DNA of 64,000 nt from Kalaharituber pfeilii (GCA_015179045.1 WHUZ01000095.1:62001-126000); one strand, 5' to 3'; numbered from the stretch's first letter, positions 11,695 to 25,015 are shown. Notes: generated by a model not told the origin, from the letters alone. Made by a program: numbers and translations.

Positions 11695-14196
11695 TCATCT
11701 CCTCTGGATATCCCTGCTCCGCGCCCATCTCCACAGCACTGGTTCCTCCAAACTCTTCAGCAGCATCAACTTTAACCCATCCTCACTCTCTCTAATTTCT
11801 TGCTCTTTCGGCGCCTCCTCGCCCACAACGGCATATACTCCCCTAATATCATCTGTGAACTTTGCCATCTTCCCAACTAACTCCTTTCCGCCAACCAGCG
11901 TCTCGGACTTCTGATGACGCTCCATCGTCACCAGCTGATCGGAGTCCCTATCGTCGCCACCTTCACCCTCCACTAGATCTAAAAGATGAGCTACCACGGT
12001 CGTCCATCCCTCTGCTACCTGATCCCAACTTATTCGCGCAGCGTCTGCCCCAGAGCAAGCAGCCTCCAACAAAGTTCTCCAGGCCTCCACAACCCTATGT
12101 CCAATCCTCTCAATGACATCACCGTCCTTTCGACACTCAACCACGCCCTTCCAGCCTTTTTCATTCAGTAAGACCCCAGCAACAAACCCCATCTGGCATC
12201 CTACTAACCGACTACACTCCTCGACTGGCAATTTGCTCAACATCTCGATGTAGTTCCAGAGTCGTTTCAAGGTCTCCTCGCTTTCCCCCTCTACATGGTG
12301 CCCCTCCTGGAGCTTGAACCCCAACTCAACAACGCCGATCACCTCATCAGCGGGCCGCATAACCTCGTCCATTCCAGCACATAAACCCTTTTCCGGAAGG
12401 AACCCATAGAGGGCTCGCAGGGTGCGAATTGACGCCATTCCCTCTGCTGTTGAAACATACGATGGGTAAGACGGAAAATACTCAAATGGTACTGCTGATA
12501 ATCGAAGCAGCGATCCCAACACTGCCGCAGACAGCCGACCCCGTACACTGAATGTCTCAAAGCCCATAAGTTCCTGAACTGACCGCGGGACTTTCGGCTT
12601 CGACTTTGCAGCTGGTAGATTCCACAGCTTCGGAAAAGTCGGAATCCTAATCTCGATTTCATTCCTCCCCGTAAACTTCTCATATACCCCCTTCGATTCT
12701 GGGGGCGGTCCTTCGGAACGCTTGAATCCCTCAATCCACTTTTCAATAACCTCCACCTCCTCCGCAGTATATGCCCCAAACATCCTCCCTCCCCATCTCA
12801 ATTCTTTCATCAACTTGCTGCTTTCCGGGTCCCCTTTTTCCACCCACCTACTATTCGCAATTGTCCGAACAAACACCATTCCCCAGTTTTCGAACTTTTC
12901 GGGGTCCAGCCACTGCGATAGTGTCTTACCAAACACTGCACCACCGATATTCGCGCAGCAGAATGCATGCATTGGTTTAGCTGTTTCGCACTTATCGGAA
13001 AAGATTTTGAGGACTTGATAGTCGAGTGGAGTAAGAGGGATGGGGGTGGTCGGAATGCCTTCGGCCATGATGTAGCCTGCTTGAACGCGCTTCCAAGCGG
13101 CCTCTTTCTCCTCATTCGCAGGTAGACAATCTATATATGAGGTGACAGCGGCAGCTCCCATTGCAGCATGGCCAGAATGACCATTATCGATGCTGACATG
13201 AAGCACGAAGTAATATGGATCCAGCTTAAGCTCTTTCAATTCTCGGATGGTCATCAGTAGATGACACGGAAGAGTCTCATATGCCATATTAAACCCCAAC
13301 ATTTCTGGGAGCATGTCGTCCGGAAATAAGCTGATACACTGCTGTGATACCGCCGCAGTCCATACTCTTGGATCCTGGTTCGGGTTATGCACATTGCTGA
13401 CGAACTTCTTTTCGTGCCCAAGGCCAATGGAGGAGTTACCAGTGGAATTGATCAACTGCCGGTACACCCAAACGTGATTTTTGTCAATATCCCCGTCCCC
13501 GAGTTCTTCAGACAGGATTTGCCATGCTGTTTTACTAGCGAGGCGGTGGCTGGGTTGTGTTGTAGCTTGACGATGGATCCCTCCGAGCCAGGACCCATCG
13601 ACGTATTTAACTGGAGCTGCAAGTCGAAGCCAGTATTTTGCGTACTCGGCTGTCGGCAGCATTTCACGCGGGCCTCCGGCTTTCCTGCGCTCCGTATACG
13701 CAGCAAATTTGTCGGCGGTAACATTTGCGGAGTGTTTGAGGAAAGCGTGGAGAGTTTCGTGTGAGTACTCTTGTATAGAAAGGATGTTAGTTGGATTGGT
13801 TGGATCCTGAAGAGCTTCATACATGGACTGATCGAGGAGCTGTAAAAGCCGAGTGCGCGCTTGGAGGAGACATTCAGGGTGCGAGAATAGGTTCTGGAGC
13901 TGATAATAGAGCTCCTTGTCAAGCTGGAACTGGGGCTTGCGAGTTTGTAGGCGAATTTTGGAGGGCTGGCGGCCCCGTTCGCAGGTGGGTGACTTTTGAA
14001 ACCCCAAGGTTAGAGTCTCTGTCTCGACAATGAGAGATTGATGCTTCCTGCTGCCTACCTGTAGCCGCAACGCTCTCACAGCAAAGCGCACCCAATTCCT
14101 GGATCCTCGTCTTAACGTGTACCAGATTGTAATAAAGGCAACGACAAAAGAAGCAGCTGTTGTGACCGCTAGGTTGTCACACAATAGCAGCGACAT
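11695..14196 (-). CDS. membrane-anchored haem-oxygenase-like iron-containing oxidase (HDO fold)
   Basis: Intronless frame of 833 residues counted from the ATG at 14194-14196; the longer frame begins with TTG. An N-terminal hydrophobic segment (AVTTAASFVVAFITIWY, within the first 27 residues) followed by Arg-rich sequence predicts a single membrane anchor. About residues 190-360 carry the signature of the iron-containing redox enzyme family (haem-oxygenase-like fold, PF14518 type): YVDGSWLGGIHR, SEELGDGDIDKNH, EMLGFNMAYETLPCHL and HVSIDNGHSGHA. The Glu/His/Asp residues in these motifs are the expected metal ligands. Known members of this fold activate O2 at a di-iron site in natural-product or lipid chemistry; the substrate here cannot be told. 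The C-terminal third is helical and unassigned. No biosynthetic partners lie nearby. Confidence 0.82.
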   Translation of the reverse strand: MSLLLCDNLAVTTAASFVVAFITIWYTLRRGSRNWVRFAVRALRLQVGSRKHQSLIVETETLTLGFQKSPTCERGRQPSKIRLQTRKPQFQLDKELYYQLQNLFSHPECLLQARTRLLQLLDQSMYEALQDPTNPTNILSIQEYSHETLHAFLKHSANVTADKFAAYTERRKAGGPREMLPTAEYAKYWLRLAAPVKYVDGSWLGGIHRQATTQPSHRLASKTAWQILSEELGDGDIDKNHVWVYRQLINSTGNSSIGLGHEKKFVSNVHNPNQDPRVWTAAVSQQCISLFPDDMLPEMLGFNMAYETLPCHLLMTIRELKELKLDPYYFVLHVSIDNGHSGHAAMGAAAVTSYIDCLPANEEKEAAWKRVQAGYIMAEGIPTTPIPLTPLDYQVLKIFSDKCETAKPMHAFCCANIGGAVFGKTLSQWLDPEKFENWGMVFVRTIANSRWVEKGDPESSKLMKELRWGGRMFGAYTAEEVEVIEKWIEGFKRSEGPPPESKGVYEKFTGRNEIEIRIPTFPKLWNLPAAKSKPKVPRSVQELMGFETFSVRGRLSAAVLGSLLRLSAVPFEYFPSYPSYVSTAEGMASIRTLRALYGFLPEKGLCAGMDEVMRPADEVIGVVELGFKLQEGHHVEGESEETLKRLWNYIEMLSKLPVEECSRLVGCQMGFVAGVLLNEKGWKGVVECRKDGDVIERIGHRVVEAWRTLLEAACSGADAARISWDQVAEGWTTVVAHLLDLVEGEGGDDRDSDQLVTMERHQKSETLVGGKELVGKMAKFTDDIRGVYAVVGEEAPKEQEIRESEDGLKLMLLKSLEEPVLWRWARSRDIQRR

Positions 14197-17100
14197 GTTC
14201 AGCAGATCGGGAGGAGGGGTAAACAAGGAGAGCAACAGGCGTATGTTTTTCCTATCCCAATTAGGTGTATATATGTCGGATCTCCAACTAAAGCAATAAG
14301 TGCATTCCTAGAAAGGAAAAAGAAAGTTCTCAACCGCAACGTTCAGCAGTGTTCAGGGAGTCCTACGGGAAGTAGAAGGTGAATTAATGACGCCAGCGGG
14401 CTCCTGAATTCAACGTTATAATTGTAAGCCCTCAGTACGAACACCTATGTGATCGTGAAGCCATTATATTCAGCTTTGTGGCCTCGAATTGTCCAATTTC
14501 CGGGTTTTGTAACCCAAGTGCCATTTACCGAACGCACCATATATAAGTGGCCCACACAAGTAAAAGACGTACCTGACAAGTTAATCGCTAACTATCCTTG
14601 ATTTCGTTCTGCGTTCCTGGGATTGATGTTGATCAGTTTCTGCTATTGGATTTGCCTGGAGGGCATGTGCATCATATGAAGGCATGTGAGCTTATTGCGG
14701 CGCCGCAAGTGACGTCTGCGCCGTGAAGGTTCGTACCTGGGCGGTTCCATGATGTAAATCACAAGCAAGCAGGTTGGCTGGGTGGAGATGCGGCCAGTGG
14801 GGCCTGCAAACGCTTGCTGCTGCCATCTCTGTGACGCGGGGCGCCGTTGCCATTTCCCATTCCGACTGGGGCTGGCTGACAGCGTTGGTGCGCGGTACCA
14901 ATTGCGTGCGGGAGAGCAGATCCACGGTCGCGATTCGGGATGTCCTTGGCGTGACGTGACTGACCACGCCCGCTGTTCTGTATTGGGCACGTGACCGAAA
15001 CCCGACGAGATCCCCCACATCACGACTAAATGCACCGATCCCGGCGTGGATCTCTGTCCAGAATCTGGGGCCATACTGATCACAGTCTAGAGCCATAATT
15101 AGCATGAACGCAGAGGTGAATGTTCATGATCACGGCCCACTGGAGCCTTCACCCACCATCGTAATCCATACGGGGCCGCCCACAGCTCTCCACTTCGCTA
15201 GGCCCCGAATCTCGCTTCCGCATGCCTCTTCTCTGAGCAATTTCCTCAATTTCGCCTCTCAGTCTCCCTCATCCAACTCTGTATTGTATTCATCAGAATG
15301 CTCGTTTCCGAGATGGACCAGTTGGACAGATATTACCCCTATGATCCGGCTCACTCTCTCCAGCTTCTGTTAGATTATGTGCACCCTTCCCTCTTCTGCC
15401 TATTGCAAACATTAAGATAGAGAAAAGCGCCACTCTTGTTGCTCTTGGAAGAAACTGTAAATACAATTCGAATGATATCATCAGCAAAAACACTCGGCAT
15501 TTCGCCCTTATCGCAAACAGAATGCCCGTACCTCCTGATCATGATACTAAATTTCTTAATTCTCTTCCTGCCCAGTTCTCTTCTCTACGTCAATCGGCAT
15601 GCTATAGAACGGCTCGAAATCTTTCTACTCCTCATAAACCTATCCGTCAAGTGTGCCCAACCCACCCGGCTTAAAGTCCTTTCTTGCGTCTGGTTCCCCA
15701 TGCACAATGCAATCCTTCAACATAACTGCAAAATCCGCTTGTCGCCCTGCCTTTCTTTAACCGATTGGAACCAAAGTTATACCTCTAACATGGCGTAGTA
15801 CCACAGCCGTCCTCTCACACCATCCCCTGGCTGAATAAACCAGCACCGCTCAGTGTTGTGTCCAAGTCAAGTTTCCATAGAAGCCGAGGTACCGTTTTTG
15901 ATGAGCATGTAGCAAGGCCAGGAAGCACTGAGAAATGGGAGATGTCTCTCCTCGCAGCAGGTCGTCTTGGGCAGTCCAACAGTGTATGTCCAACGATTTG
16001 TAGATACCTGGCTATCAATTTGGGCACTTGAGCCAAAAGCATACGCGTTGCTGTAGCACCTCGATCCACCGAACAGGTCAAATGTGCGGATGAACTATCC
16101 TTTTACTGGGACGAAGCTACCTTTTACTCAATCTTTCCTTTATTCACTATGCACGGAAGTGTATTGTGGGATCATTAGCGGTATTCAGATTAGAAAAATC
16201 TGGCCGGAATTTTCGGATTTCAAAATTTTATTAAGTCTAGGAAATCCAGCCATCTCCATACAAAATTATCTGTTTTTTTAATGCTGCAAACCAGTTAAAC
16301 TGGAATATTTTCGCCTTATTTTCGTGAAACAAAACTGGTCGGATTTTGGGACAATTGACAATGCCGCATTCGGGTTCACGAGACTAGCCAAAGTTAGTCT
16401 CACCAAACTGACACGTGACGTCTAGCTCCAGTCTGAGTATGATACTCGTCGCCACAAAGTATGCGGACAACCATTCAGGGCTGACTGATCCTAGGCACAC
16501 ATGATGCTGCTTTGCACCCCCTGAAAAGCATTATATATGTCCCATGGGTTGCAGCGTGCTGGTATGCCCTGAGCTTCAGGTAACTCATGTCAAATTACAC
16601 TGGAACGGTTCGTCATTGGTGCCCGTTTGGCCCTTGCAGTTGATATGACGTGTTCGTATTGCCCATCCACATTCACTTCCGCGTCACGAACCCGAAAGAT
16701 TTAAGAAAGCACAAGCATTCTGATGACAGCAGGAGCCAAACCCCTTGCAGGAAAAGGTCAAGCAGCATTGGGTGACGATTTTCCGTTGACTTCTGATGAG
16801 GCAAATAGCTGGCTAGCGATTCTAACCCAACATAAAGGGTGTCAAGTGCTGACGTGACTCTTGCTTGGAAATAGAGACTTTCAGTGAGGTTTATGCTGAA
16901 AGGGCTCGGGCCACTTAGAATATTCTCTGATGCTTTTCTATGGTTGAGACTGCCTTTTTTGATATCGCAAATTCAACAAATACAGGCTGCATTCACACGT
17001 TTATATGTAAATATTGCTTGTTTCACGCCAAGACGTCACCCCACGGGATATCAAAGCAATGGTAAATCCTACTTCCTACGTGAATTCACATATAAATGGC

Positions 17101-18674
17101 ATCTAATTAGTGCAGTAGTGTCTGGAGTAAGGAACAAAAAAATCCAACTTCGAAGCATCCTAATGGCTTAAGGTGGCTGTCATCTTGCCTGACAGTCACT
17201 AGTCACGCCTTGGATGGCCGGCAAAGGTTGTTTCTCAAGCGAATTATGGCTTATACAGGATACTTACTCATAGGTACGTACAGTAAGCTTCGGCCTGTCT
17301 TTCTGTATTCTAATATGGCTATTTGATCTCTCACGCGAAGCTAGTCGGGCTATCAATAGCTATATTTACCACTTTTCAGGTAGTGGTTTCTTATTATATA
17401 GACCTTGAATTTGACTGCCACTTGGAAGATCGCTGCGCCCCAAACATGTATGCTTTGAAAAAAGCACTGTACAACACAACACATTCCAAAGTCAGCGAAC
17501 TGTTCCTGAATAATTGTGATCATGTCTCACTTCTCCTTCGTTCCTGTTGCGCCAGCAGCAACTCGACGGACCAACAAGAGCAGTTGCCCGCTGCCAAAAT
17601 ATGCAGCTCTAGAAGCGAGAAAGCAGATTCGTTCGAGCACACAATTCCATTAATTGTTCTATCCGCTCATTAAGCGGCTTGGCCAAAAAAAGCATCTAAA
17701 GAAACAGTGAAACGCCTTTGAACCAACGTGAGTCGGAGTGGGGATATCCGATTGGCACGAAGTGCATGCAGTTGGTAGTACTTTAGGGATTGCTGTTAGA
17801 GCCTAAATGTCTTTGGTTGTCTCCTGATATCATGGACGCTGATGGCTGATTTGCGCAAAAACTATGCAATAGCCATGCTGGGGAGAGGGATCCTGGGTAG
17901 GGGGTGTGTCAGCTTCGCCTGGTTCTCTCGACTTCAGTCCAATATTATAGCCCCTCATCAAAGCTGTTGTGTCATGGTTGTCTTTTTCCACGCGACCCTC
18001 CCATTGACGATTGCCGAGCAGGGACTTAACCCCGCTGCCATCTGCTTGTCGATCATGACCTCAAACTCGATAAATCTTGTGAATTTTTTTATATCATGTG
18101 TTAGCATTAAGACCTGCGCTGGTAAAAATAATTTTAAGGATTCGAGCGCATTGCAGAACTCATATCACTGTGCCCTTGACACACCAAGAGCACATTCACC
18201 CGAAGCTGGCTTGGTGCGCCCACAATCACCATCATGAACTCAATGCGATGCTTATCCCGTAATTTTCCAAGAACATGCTACTCCGACTAGTGTAACTGCA
18301 GGCGGATATGATGTTCCTCCTCCAGCCGCCTCCTTTGCCGTGGGGAAGATTTCACATCACTAGGAACCAGGCCGCAACGTCCAGGCTTGCCGTTCGTATC
18401 GTTGCTTATTCTTAATTGAAGCATTGAAGCAGGAAATAGGAATGCATGTCGAGACTATTGCATAGTATCTGATTGCGGGGGTACGAATATAGCAACATCC
18501 TTGTCTTGTTTGTTGGAGTCAGGTACACAAGCCTAACCAACAGCAGCATCGCGCGGGCTATGCTGGGCTGCGTGATGTCTGCGACGTCCATGAACATTAG
18601 CAATCTTTCGTACTTAGTTTAATACACTTTTCTTTTTTACTGCGGCGGACGGTGCGCGTATTTCATAATAGGAA

Positions 18675-18705
<31 letters not shown>

Positions 18706-19449
18706 TACTTCACACGGTCTTGGACGAGGCCTGCAGTGCTGTCCTTGCAGCGACGATAGGGTGTCTGGAACGTGTCCCCCGGATCATATATGAATGCCCC
18801 GTGGGGATCATAAGGTGAGCGTCCTGTGGCATGAGAGCATGTTGCTCGACTAGAGCGCCGCCCGCACAAGGAATCATTGGGGCTGATGATTATCGTCCCC
18901 ATTATTGCAGTGTCACTTACGGTTAAGACATGCTCTACTTTTCTATCTCAGGTTAGCTAGCGAGTGTGACAGTGTGACCCGTGGAAGCGTCACTGGTTCT
19001 GCACGCCGGTGTGAGATAGCGACAGCGAGCAGGGCAGGGCGGTAAGGATCCCATTCCCCAGTCTCGAACCCCCAATATTACCCAGAGATGATTCTACATT
19101 GTGCTTCCTTGCACCCTCTGTTCAAGCCCGACTCTGTTTCGTTTCTTTGACACCTACCCCCAGTCTCCACTACTATCCCTACATTCGTTTTACGGGCCGG
19201 AGGCAGTAACGACGATATCCAAACGTCGGTTCAGATTTCACAGCTTCCGCTTGCCTAAGGTGGGTTCCGTTGGCCAACGAAGCAATTGACGTCTACTAAA
19301 TATAGTGGAGGGAAAAGGACGGCTTGGAACTCCTGGGGTTCATTGCTTTGGAAACTTTAGCAGTGCCACCCGGAAAGCCTCCAATTTCGGTAGCCCCCGC
19401 GTGTGTGCGCATAGAATATCCTGACCCAGGCATAGAAATCGACTGACAA
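14197..19449. other. 5.2-kb gene-poor region
   Basis: No gene could be supported. A TATATAA-containing string lies at about 14540, and upstream control sequence of the HDO gene must lie near 14200-14600. Candidates examined include 17323-17673 (non-ATG start, some Cys residues) and 17842-18237 (ATG start, no domain); neither is convincing. An A-rich tract lies at about 18672-18705. The last few hundred bases are upstream sequence of the protease-like gene. Confidence 0.45.
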
Positions 19450-22400
19450 ATGATGGTCATTCTCACCAACCGCGATGTCACCGCTTCGTTTCCCGCAGAT
19501 AGCAGTCGGCGCTCTGGGTTCTCGTCTAAAATCGCCTTGATGTTTGCAAGCTTGCTCCTCCTATGGGCCCCAACACTTGTTTCTGGCGACATCGAGATGC
19601 TGCCCTTCTCGCTCACACGCATGAATCCTAGCTCATCTGTTGGAGATTACGCAATGCACATGCAGCTTGGTCCCCCGGAAAACTATCAAAACTTATACCT
19701 ACTTCCTGTGTTATTCACCTCTGAAGTTGATGACAATGGTGGCAAGCAAGACCTAAAGCCACTCTGTGTACCTTCAAGTCAGATATGCCTGGATCAAAAG
19801 AAACAGGCAGACGAATGGAACCCATTTATCAGCCCAGGAGATCAAGACACCGTCAATAAATCAGATGGAACATATATTGTAGAATGGGATCCGAGTCCGC
19901 AGACTGAAAAGGTGAATTTATCGTTAAGGAAGGGAATAACAGGTGCACAGGGAAGAAATGTTACTGTCATAGAAAGTACGTCAAAAAGTCAGATAACCAA
20001 ATTACTAAATCTAATTTGAGATGAGCAGTGGGAATTACAAATAATGGTAGATTCGAGTGGAATGTAGCGCAGACGGCAGAAGATCATGATCTAATGGATC
20101 AGAGTGATCTTTCGTTAATGCTCTGGACAGACTCTCCTCAGCGCCGGTCATACTCACCCAATTTTTCGATTGTGGAAATTGATGATGACAGTCTACGGAA
20201 AAAGCCTAGGATGAGAAACTTCAGCATTGTGCGCAGAGATACACCACAGGGTTCTGAAGCATTTGATGCGTGCATGGATTATTTTGCCGCCCATGGAGGA
20301 CTTTACAATTATACTCTCGATGAAAGTTTTACGTCCGATGGGGCCACAGGGACAATTAAAGACCCAGTTTCTGGGTGGAAAGCGGACATCGTTGGTTCTG
20401 GAGAAACTCAAGTAAAGTACCTGAGAATGGTGGTGAAGATGGGAGTGAATATCATAAATTCTACTACCCAAGGTTTGGGTACGATTGCATTGGCCGATTT
20501 ACAGCAATTGAGAACCAAGAACGCTGGTTTGGAAGGAAATTCTGCTGAAAATGTTGTAGGACTCTATCTTGGTTCTGGTGATTCTGCGGGACATGTAACC
20601 CTTGGAGGTCACAATAGGGCAATTATAGACGATACCCAGGGATCAGCTGTGTTTTCAAAACGGAAGAATACTCGAGGCCAATTCGAGGTTCAATTAGTTG
20701 GTATCAAGTACATCCCCCACGATCCTGAAAAACAGGCGTGGGTTGGGCAAGAGGCTGCAGATGGTGAGATAATACCAATGGACAAAACTCAATTACGATT
20801 ATCGTATAACTCTCCAACGATACTTCTTCCTGAATCCATCCTCTCCAACCTTTTACCGTATCTTGGCGCACCTAAGTACAACAAGGAGTTGAATGGGCAT
20901 GTCTACGATGCTTCTCCGAAAACAGATTATTCCTTGAAATTTACGTTTGTCAACAGCACAGCTGGAAATTCGTTGAACATAACAGTCCCTGCGTCCTCAC
21001 TGCTGACAGAGGAGCCAAGTACCGACAATCCATTAACTAAGTCCCAGTTTGAAGCAGGAAGAAAGTACCTCTTACTTGCGCCATTGCGGGAAGAGGGAGG
21101 GATTGGTTACTTGGGTAGAGCATTTCTGAAACATACGTACTTGGTTGATGATGCTCATCTCGGGAAGTTTTACTTGAGTGCTGTCAACACTACCGCGGTA
21201 GCTGAAGAAGCATCAAAATTAATCACGAGGTCAGATGGGCTAATGGATGATGGACCATTAATTGAACCACCTATCCCCACCGCAAATACCCCAGCGGAAG
21301 AGAATAGTGACAATGGTAGCCATTCGAAAACATCACTAGTTGGGCCCATTCTTGGAGGAATAATTGGTGGAATCGCAGTTCTATGGCTTATATTCTTGCT
21401 CTTCTATCTTCGGACAAAACGTGCTCGAAGCAGAACTAGCAGTGAAGAGAAAGATGAACTCAATCTCGCAAACAATGGAATTGAGAAAAAAATCATTGAG
21501 GCTACGGCTGCTGCTCGGGAAGGCGCGTCACCTCCAACAGAGTTTGCAACTTTCAAGGGGGTTGACATTCCCCCAATGGCGCAACTTCACACCCCCATTA
21601 CCGTGCATCAAGCTTCCTCCCTTGTTGAAGGAGACAAGATTACAACCATTGTTACCATATCCGACACCTCATCTTTGGACAATGGTAACTTCTCTACTGG
21701 GAAACCCCCAACTCCTCCAGTCAAGGATCAAGAATATAGGCGCCAGGCTGTAAAGCGGTATTCGCATCCAATACCTAGGCATTACGAGTCTTCGTATGAT
21801 CCCCATACCGTGAAGCGACAATCTGTTCCGCTTATGGCCCTTGATGCCTTAGGTAGTGGGCCATACGCTTCATTCCACTATAATCGAGATGATGCATCCA
21901 GAAATCAAAATCCTAGCCCCAGATTCCCAACTTACGACCAATTGCTAGCGCATCATCAAGCCCGACGTCAACGGGCATCGTATGTAAACTCTGCTTCATC
22001 GCATGACAATGATAATGACGATGACAATGACGGGACAGCAAGCGCAACGACGAGCACGGAAACCGCGACTGTGGGAAAGGTGATTGCGAAGGGGCAAGTG
22101 GCAAAGATTCGCCAGATTTCGTCGACCCCTCCGCATGTGGCTCAAGCCAACTTGCTGGAGCGCAGGGCGAGTGTGGGAAGGGTTGTGACGCCGAGTGATA
22201 TCGTTGTTGTGGTTCCAAGCAGCCGGAGAACGAGCCGGAGTAGCAAGGAGCTACTGCAAAGTCCGAGAAAGAGCCCAAGCCCGGGAGGAAGTAGTAACCA
22301 TAGCGGGAGTGGAAGTAGTAGAGACAGGGCTCAGGGACACCGGCGTGGAAAGTCTGCGCCAGTGGATTTGGGTATGTTATTGTTGGCTAATACTCTGGAC

Positions 22401-22787
22401 CCACGAGCGCAAGATGATGGTCCTACGAGTGAAATCCGAACTGTTAGCGTTGGATATGCATCATCTACCCCGGCCACACCGACAATTCGCAGAGTGCCTG
22501 TACGTGCAGGACAATTGGTAACTGAGTCTCCGCCCTCTACGTTTCTAGCGGACCCCCTCTCGGATGGTGTCTCATCGTCTAGTTCCACCGCATTACCGAG
22601 AAATTCGAGACTCGTAAGACGCACTGATTCCGAGTCTACCGCTGGCAGTGGTATAGGAGTTTGTCCAGTCTCTCCGCTCAGTGGGGTTGCTGATGGACAA
22701 TACATCCATCAAAGTGGTGGCGGAAGAGGGGACCAGACCCCGCTCAGCCCAGTGACGCCACCGCTGTTGGATCAGCGCTATCCGTAA
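19450..22787 (+). CDS. membrane-anchored aspartic-protease-like protein lacking catalytic Asp residues
   Basis: Two exons, 19450-19975 and 20029-22787 (53-bp intron, GTACGT...GAGCAG, junction codon A|TG), give 1094 residues. An N-terminal hydrophobic signal (IALMFASLLLLWAPTLVSG, about 28-46) leads into a peptidase A1-like ectodomain: DYAMHMQLGPPENYQ (lobe-1 start), a GHVTLGGHN-type turn, TQLRLSYNSPTILLPESIL (lobe-2 site), and GYLGRAFLKHTYLVDDAHLG (C-terminal pepsin signature). Where active enzymes have DTG/DSG, this protein has LLPVLFTSEV (about 84-93) and SYNSPT (about 433-438), so both catalytic aspartates are absent. One transmembrane helix (about 612-636) precedes LRTKRARSR and a Ser/Pro-rich cytoplasmic tail of about 455 residues. 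Many N-glycosylation sequons occur in the ectodomain. The likely role is a surface sensor or adhesion-type protein rather than a protease (inference). Confidence 0.82.
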
Positions 22788-25014
22788 GGAGAAGAAACAG
22801 ACCGGAGCAGCTGCAAGTAGTGGTGATGGTGTCATTCACTTTCGTTGCCTTTTCCACCTAGCATGCTAGCTGGCTGGATGACTGGTGCTGGCACTGGGCT
22901 TCACGAAGACTATAGACGAATGAGCCTTCTATGAAGAGGAACATAATTACGACTATAACGATAATCATGATAGTAATGAATAAAAATGAACAAAATCAGC
23001 GGATGTTGCAAGGCGGAAGCTGGTCAGCATGGGAATAAGATTTGGAAGAAACGCGGAGATTGTTGGGAGCAAAAGTGAGTGAATTTATCCTGAACTGTTC
23101 TTGGAGAAAGAGGAAGACGGTGGTCGGATGCGAATGTGCTATCTTTTTTATTTATTTATTTTTTTTATTTTTTTATATATATACCCCGTACTTGTCTTGA
23201 AGTTATGATTGGCGTTATATACATGTGGCTTGTGTCACATGCTGAGGGTTTTCAATTTGAATGGATATTAGTAGAGCGTTGACTTGTGCTTGTTTTTTTC
23301 TGGTTTACTGCCTTGTGTCGTTCGTTTGTGGGAAGAAGGTATTGCGGGGGTGAATAACGTTGGAGGAGGATGGGGGATTGCTTCGTCATTGGGCGGATAC
23401 TTTGAATTGATTTTGTAGGTTATGCATACTGGTGCGTAGGTCAATAATTGATAAATACAACTATTCAAATTACATGTGCAAAGGCGCTGCTCTTATTTAA
23501 CTGCAACAAGAATACAGGGATGTTGGGCGATGTGTTTGGCACTATGTGCATGTAGTGATTGGAATCCGAAATTGTGGTGACACTTCGCGGCTTTGCAGCA
23601 CAACGTTATGGAAAAGCAAAAAGTTGGACAGGGCAGGGATGTGGTGGTTTCAGGATACGAGCGTTTCAAGCAGTAGTGTATGGGTTTTGGGTATGTTTTG
23701 CTTTCGGTATGGGATATAGAATTCTTTATTTTATATATATAAGAGATGCAAACGAAGCATATAGTTAATGAATATGGGAGGGCCAGTGCATAAAATGCAA
23801 TGGGAGGGTAGGGCGAGAAATGATACATAGAATGAATGAGAGATAATATGTCCAGGTATAACATTACTGAAACCTAAATTCTAGTGGAATATCCCTTGGT
23901 CGGTTGAAACATGCATGAATTTTGTGCCGGAAGTTAATCGTTTTCATCCCTGTCCATGCCGATCAGACCTATCAGATTGCAACCTCAGAGCTCGCGCAGT
24001 CCATGATTTAGCATCTACGGAAATAATACGTTGTGAACTTACTGCATTATTGTCATGAATTATGTTAACTATATGAGTTCTAATTGTGAGCCCAATGGAA
24101 ATAACCAAAGTGGCAGTTATTCTATTATGTACAGAGTGATATATTATATGTGATACTAATATAGCGAGTTTGAGAAATTGAAGCAGAAGGTGAAGGACAG
24201 GAAAGCTGATGGATCGCTAGAAATTGTCACAGCCACCTACGCACGCATCGATATCATCCTTTTCCGCAGCCGACAAGTCAAGCCGAGCCGACGTGCCAAG
24301 CCGGAAGGTGAGACCTTACTAATAGCCGACTCGGAAAGGCTTGACAAGCCGTCCCGGTCCGGTTGATTAGCCCTCTGACAGCTCATTGATATGCCTTCCA
24401 ATATTAGCATCACTATTGCCGCTCTTGCATTTCGGATTCTCTTTCTCATATCGTTATAGTCCTGTATTCCTTTCTATGTCCATTTCCAAGCATATAAGGG
24501 CCCCAGGTCCGCCTCTGTAGATAGCTCTTCTTCTCCTTGTCCGTTGTCTTGTTGATCAATAGACCCGTCTGGTTTCTCATACTCCTCCGTCGCTGCCATT
24601 GCTATAGTCCGTGACCCCTAGCCGCTGAGCCGCCGCCGCCGTAGTCCTCGACCCATAGCCGCCGACCCGCCGCCGATACCCAAGCTGACCGTACCCCTTG
24701 GCAAGGCCTCCGCCCAAGCCCACCGCCGACGTTACAGAAATCTGCAAACAAGACACCCCGTGATAAATTTCTGTATACAGTGATGAATGGCACAGCTGCT
24801 GAGCTGTTGTAGAGGTATTAGTATGTAAGATGAGTTTAGAGGTCAGCAAGTCTAGTTTGAGACTAGGACAAAGGTATGTACTTCAGTTATTCCATAAACT
24901 TAATGTATTATCAGATGCGTTTTGACCTCTCCATAGAGATTTCTATCATATCTACTGAATTCTCTGTGGCAGATGGATTACAAACGTAGCATTTTGATAT
25001 CGCACAGGCCGTCT
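22788..25014. other. intergenic region
   Basis: This is 3' flanking DNA of the protease-like gene, with AT-rich tracts near 23150-23190. The hydrophobic minus frame 23493-23864 has no domain and AT-driven composition. The Gly/Tyr-rich minus frame at 24577-24849 is low complexity. Nothing else is recognised before the Helitron remnant. Confidence 0.4.
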
Positions 25015-25015
25015 C

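Noticed and set aside
17323..17673. Possible small secreted Cys-containing protein
   Set aside because: The frame starts with TTG, no ATG or clear splice acceptor supplies a start, and no homology is recognised.
17842..18237. 131-codon ATG-initiated frame
   Set aside because: No domain, no compositional bias typical of neighbouring genes, isolated in gene-poor DNA.
24577..24849. Gly/Tyr-rich small protein
   Set aside because: Low-complexity sequence from short GGC/TAC-type repeats, with two overlapping open frames and no further support.
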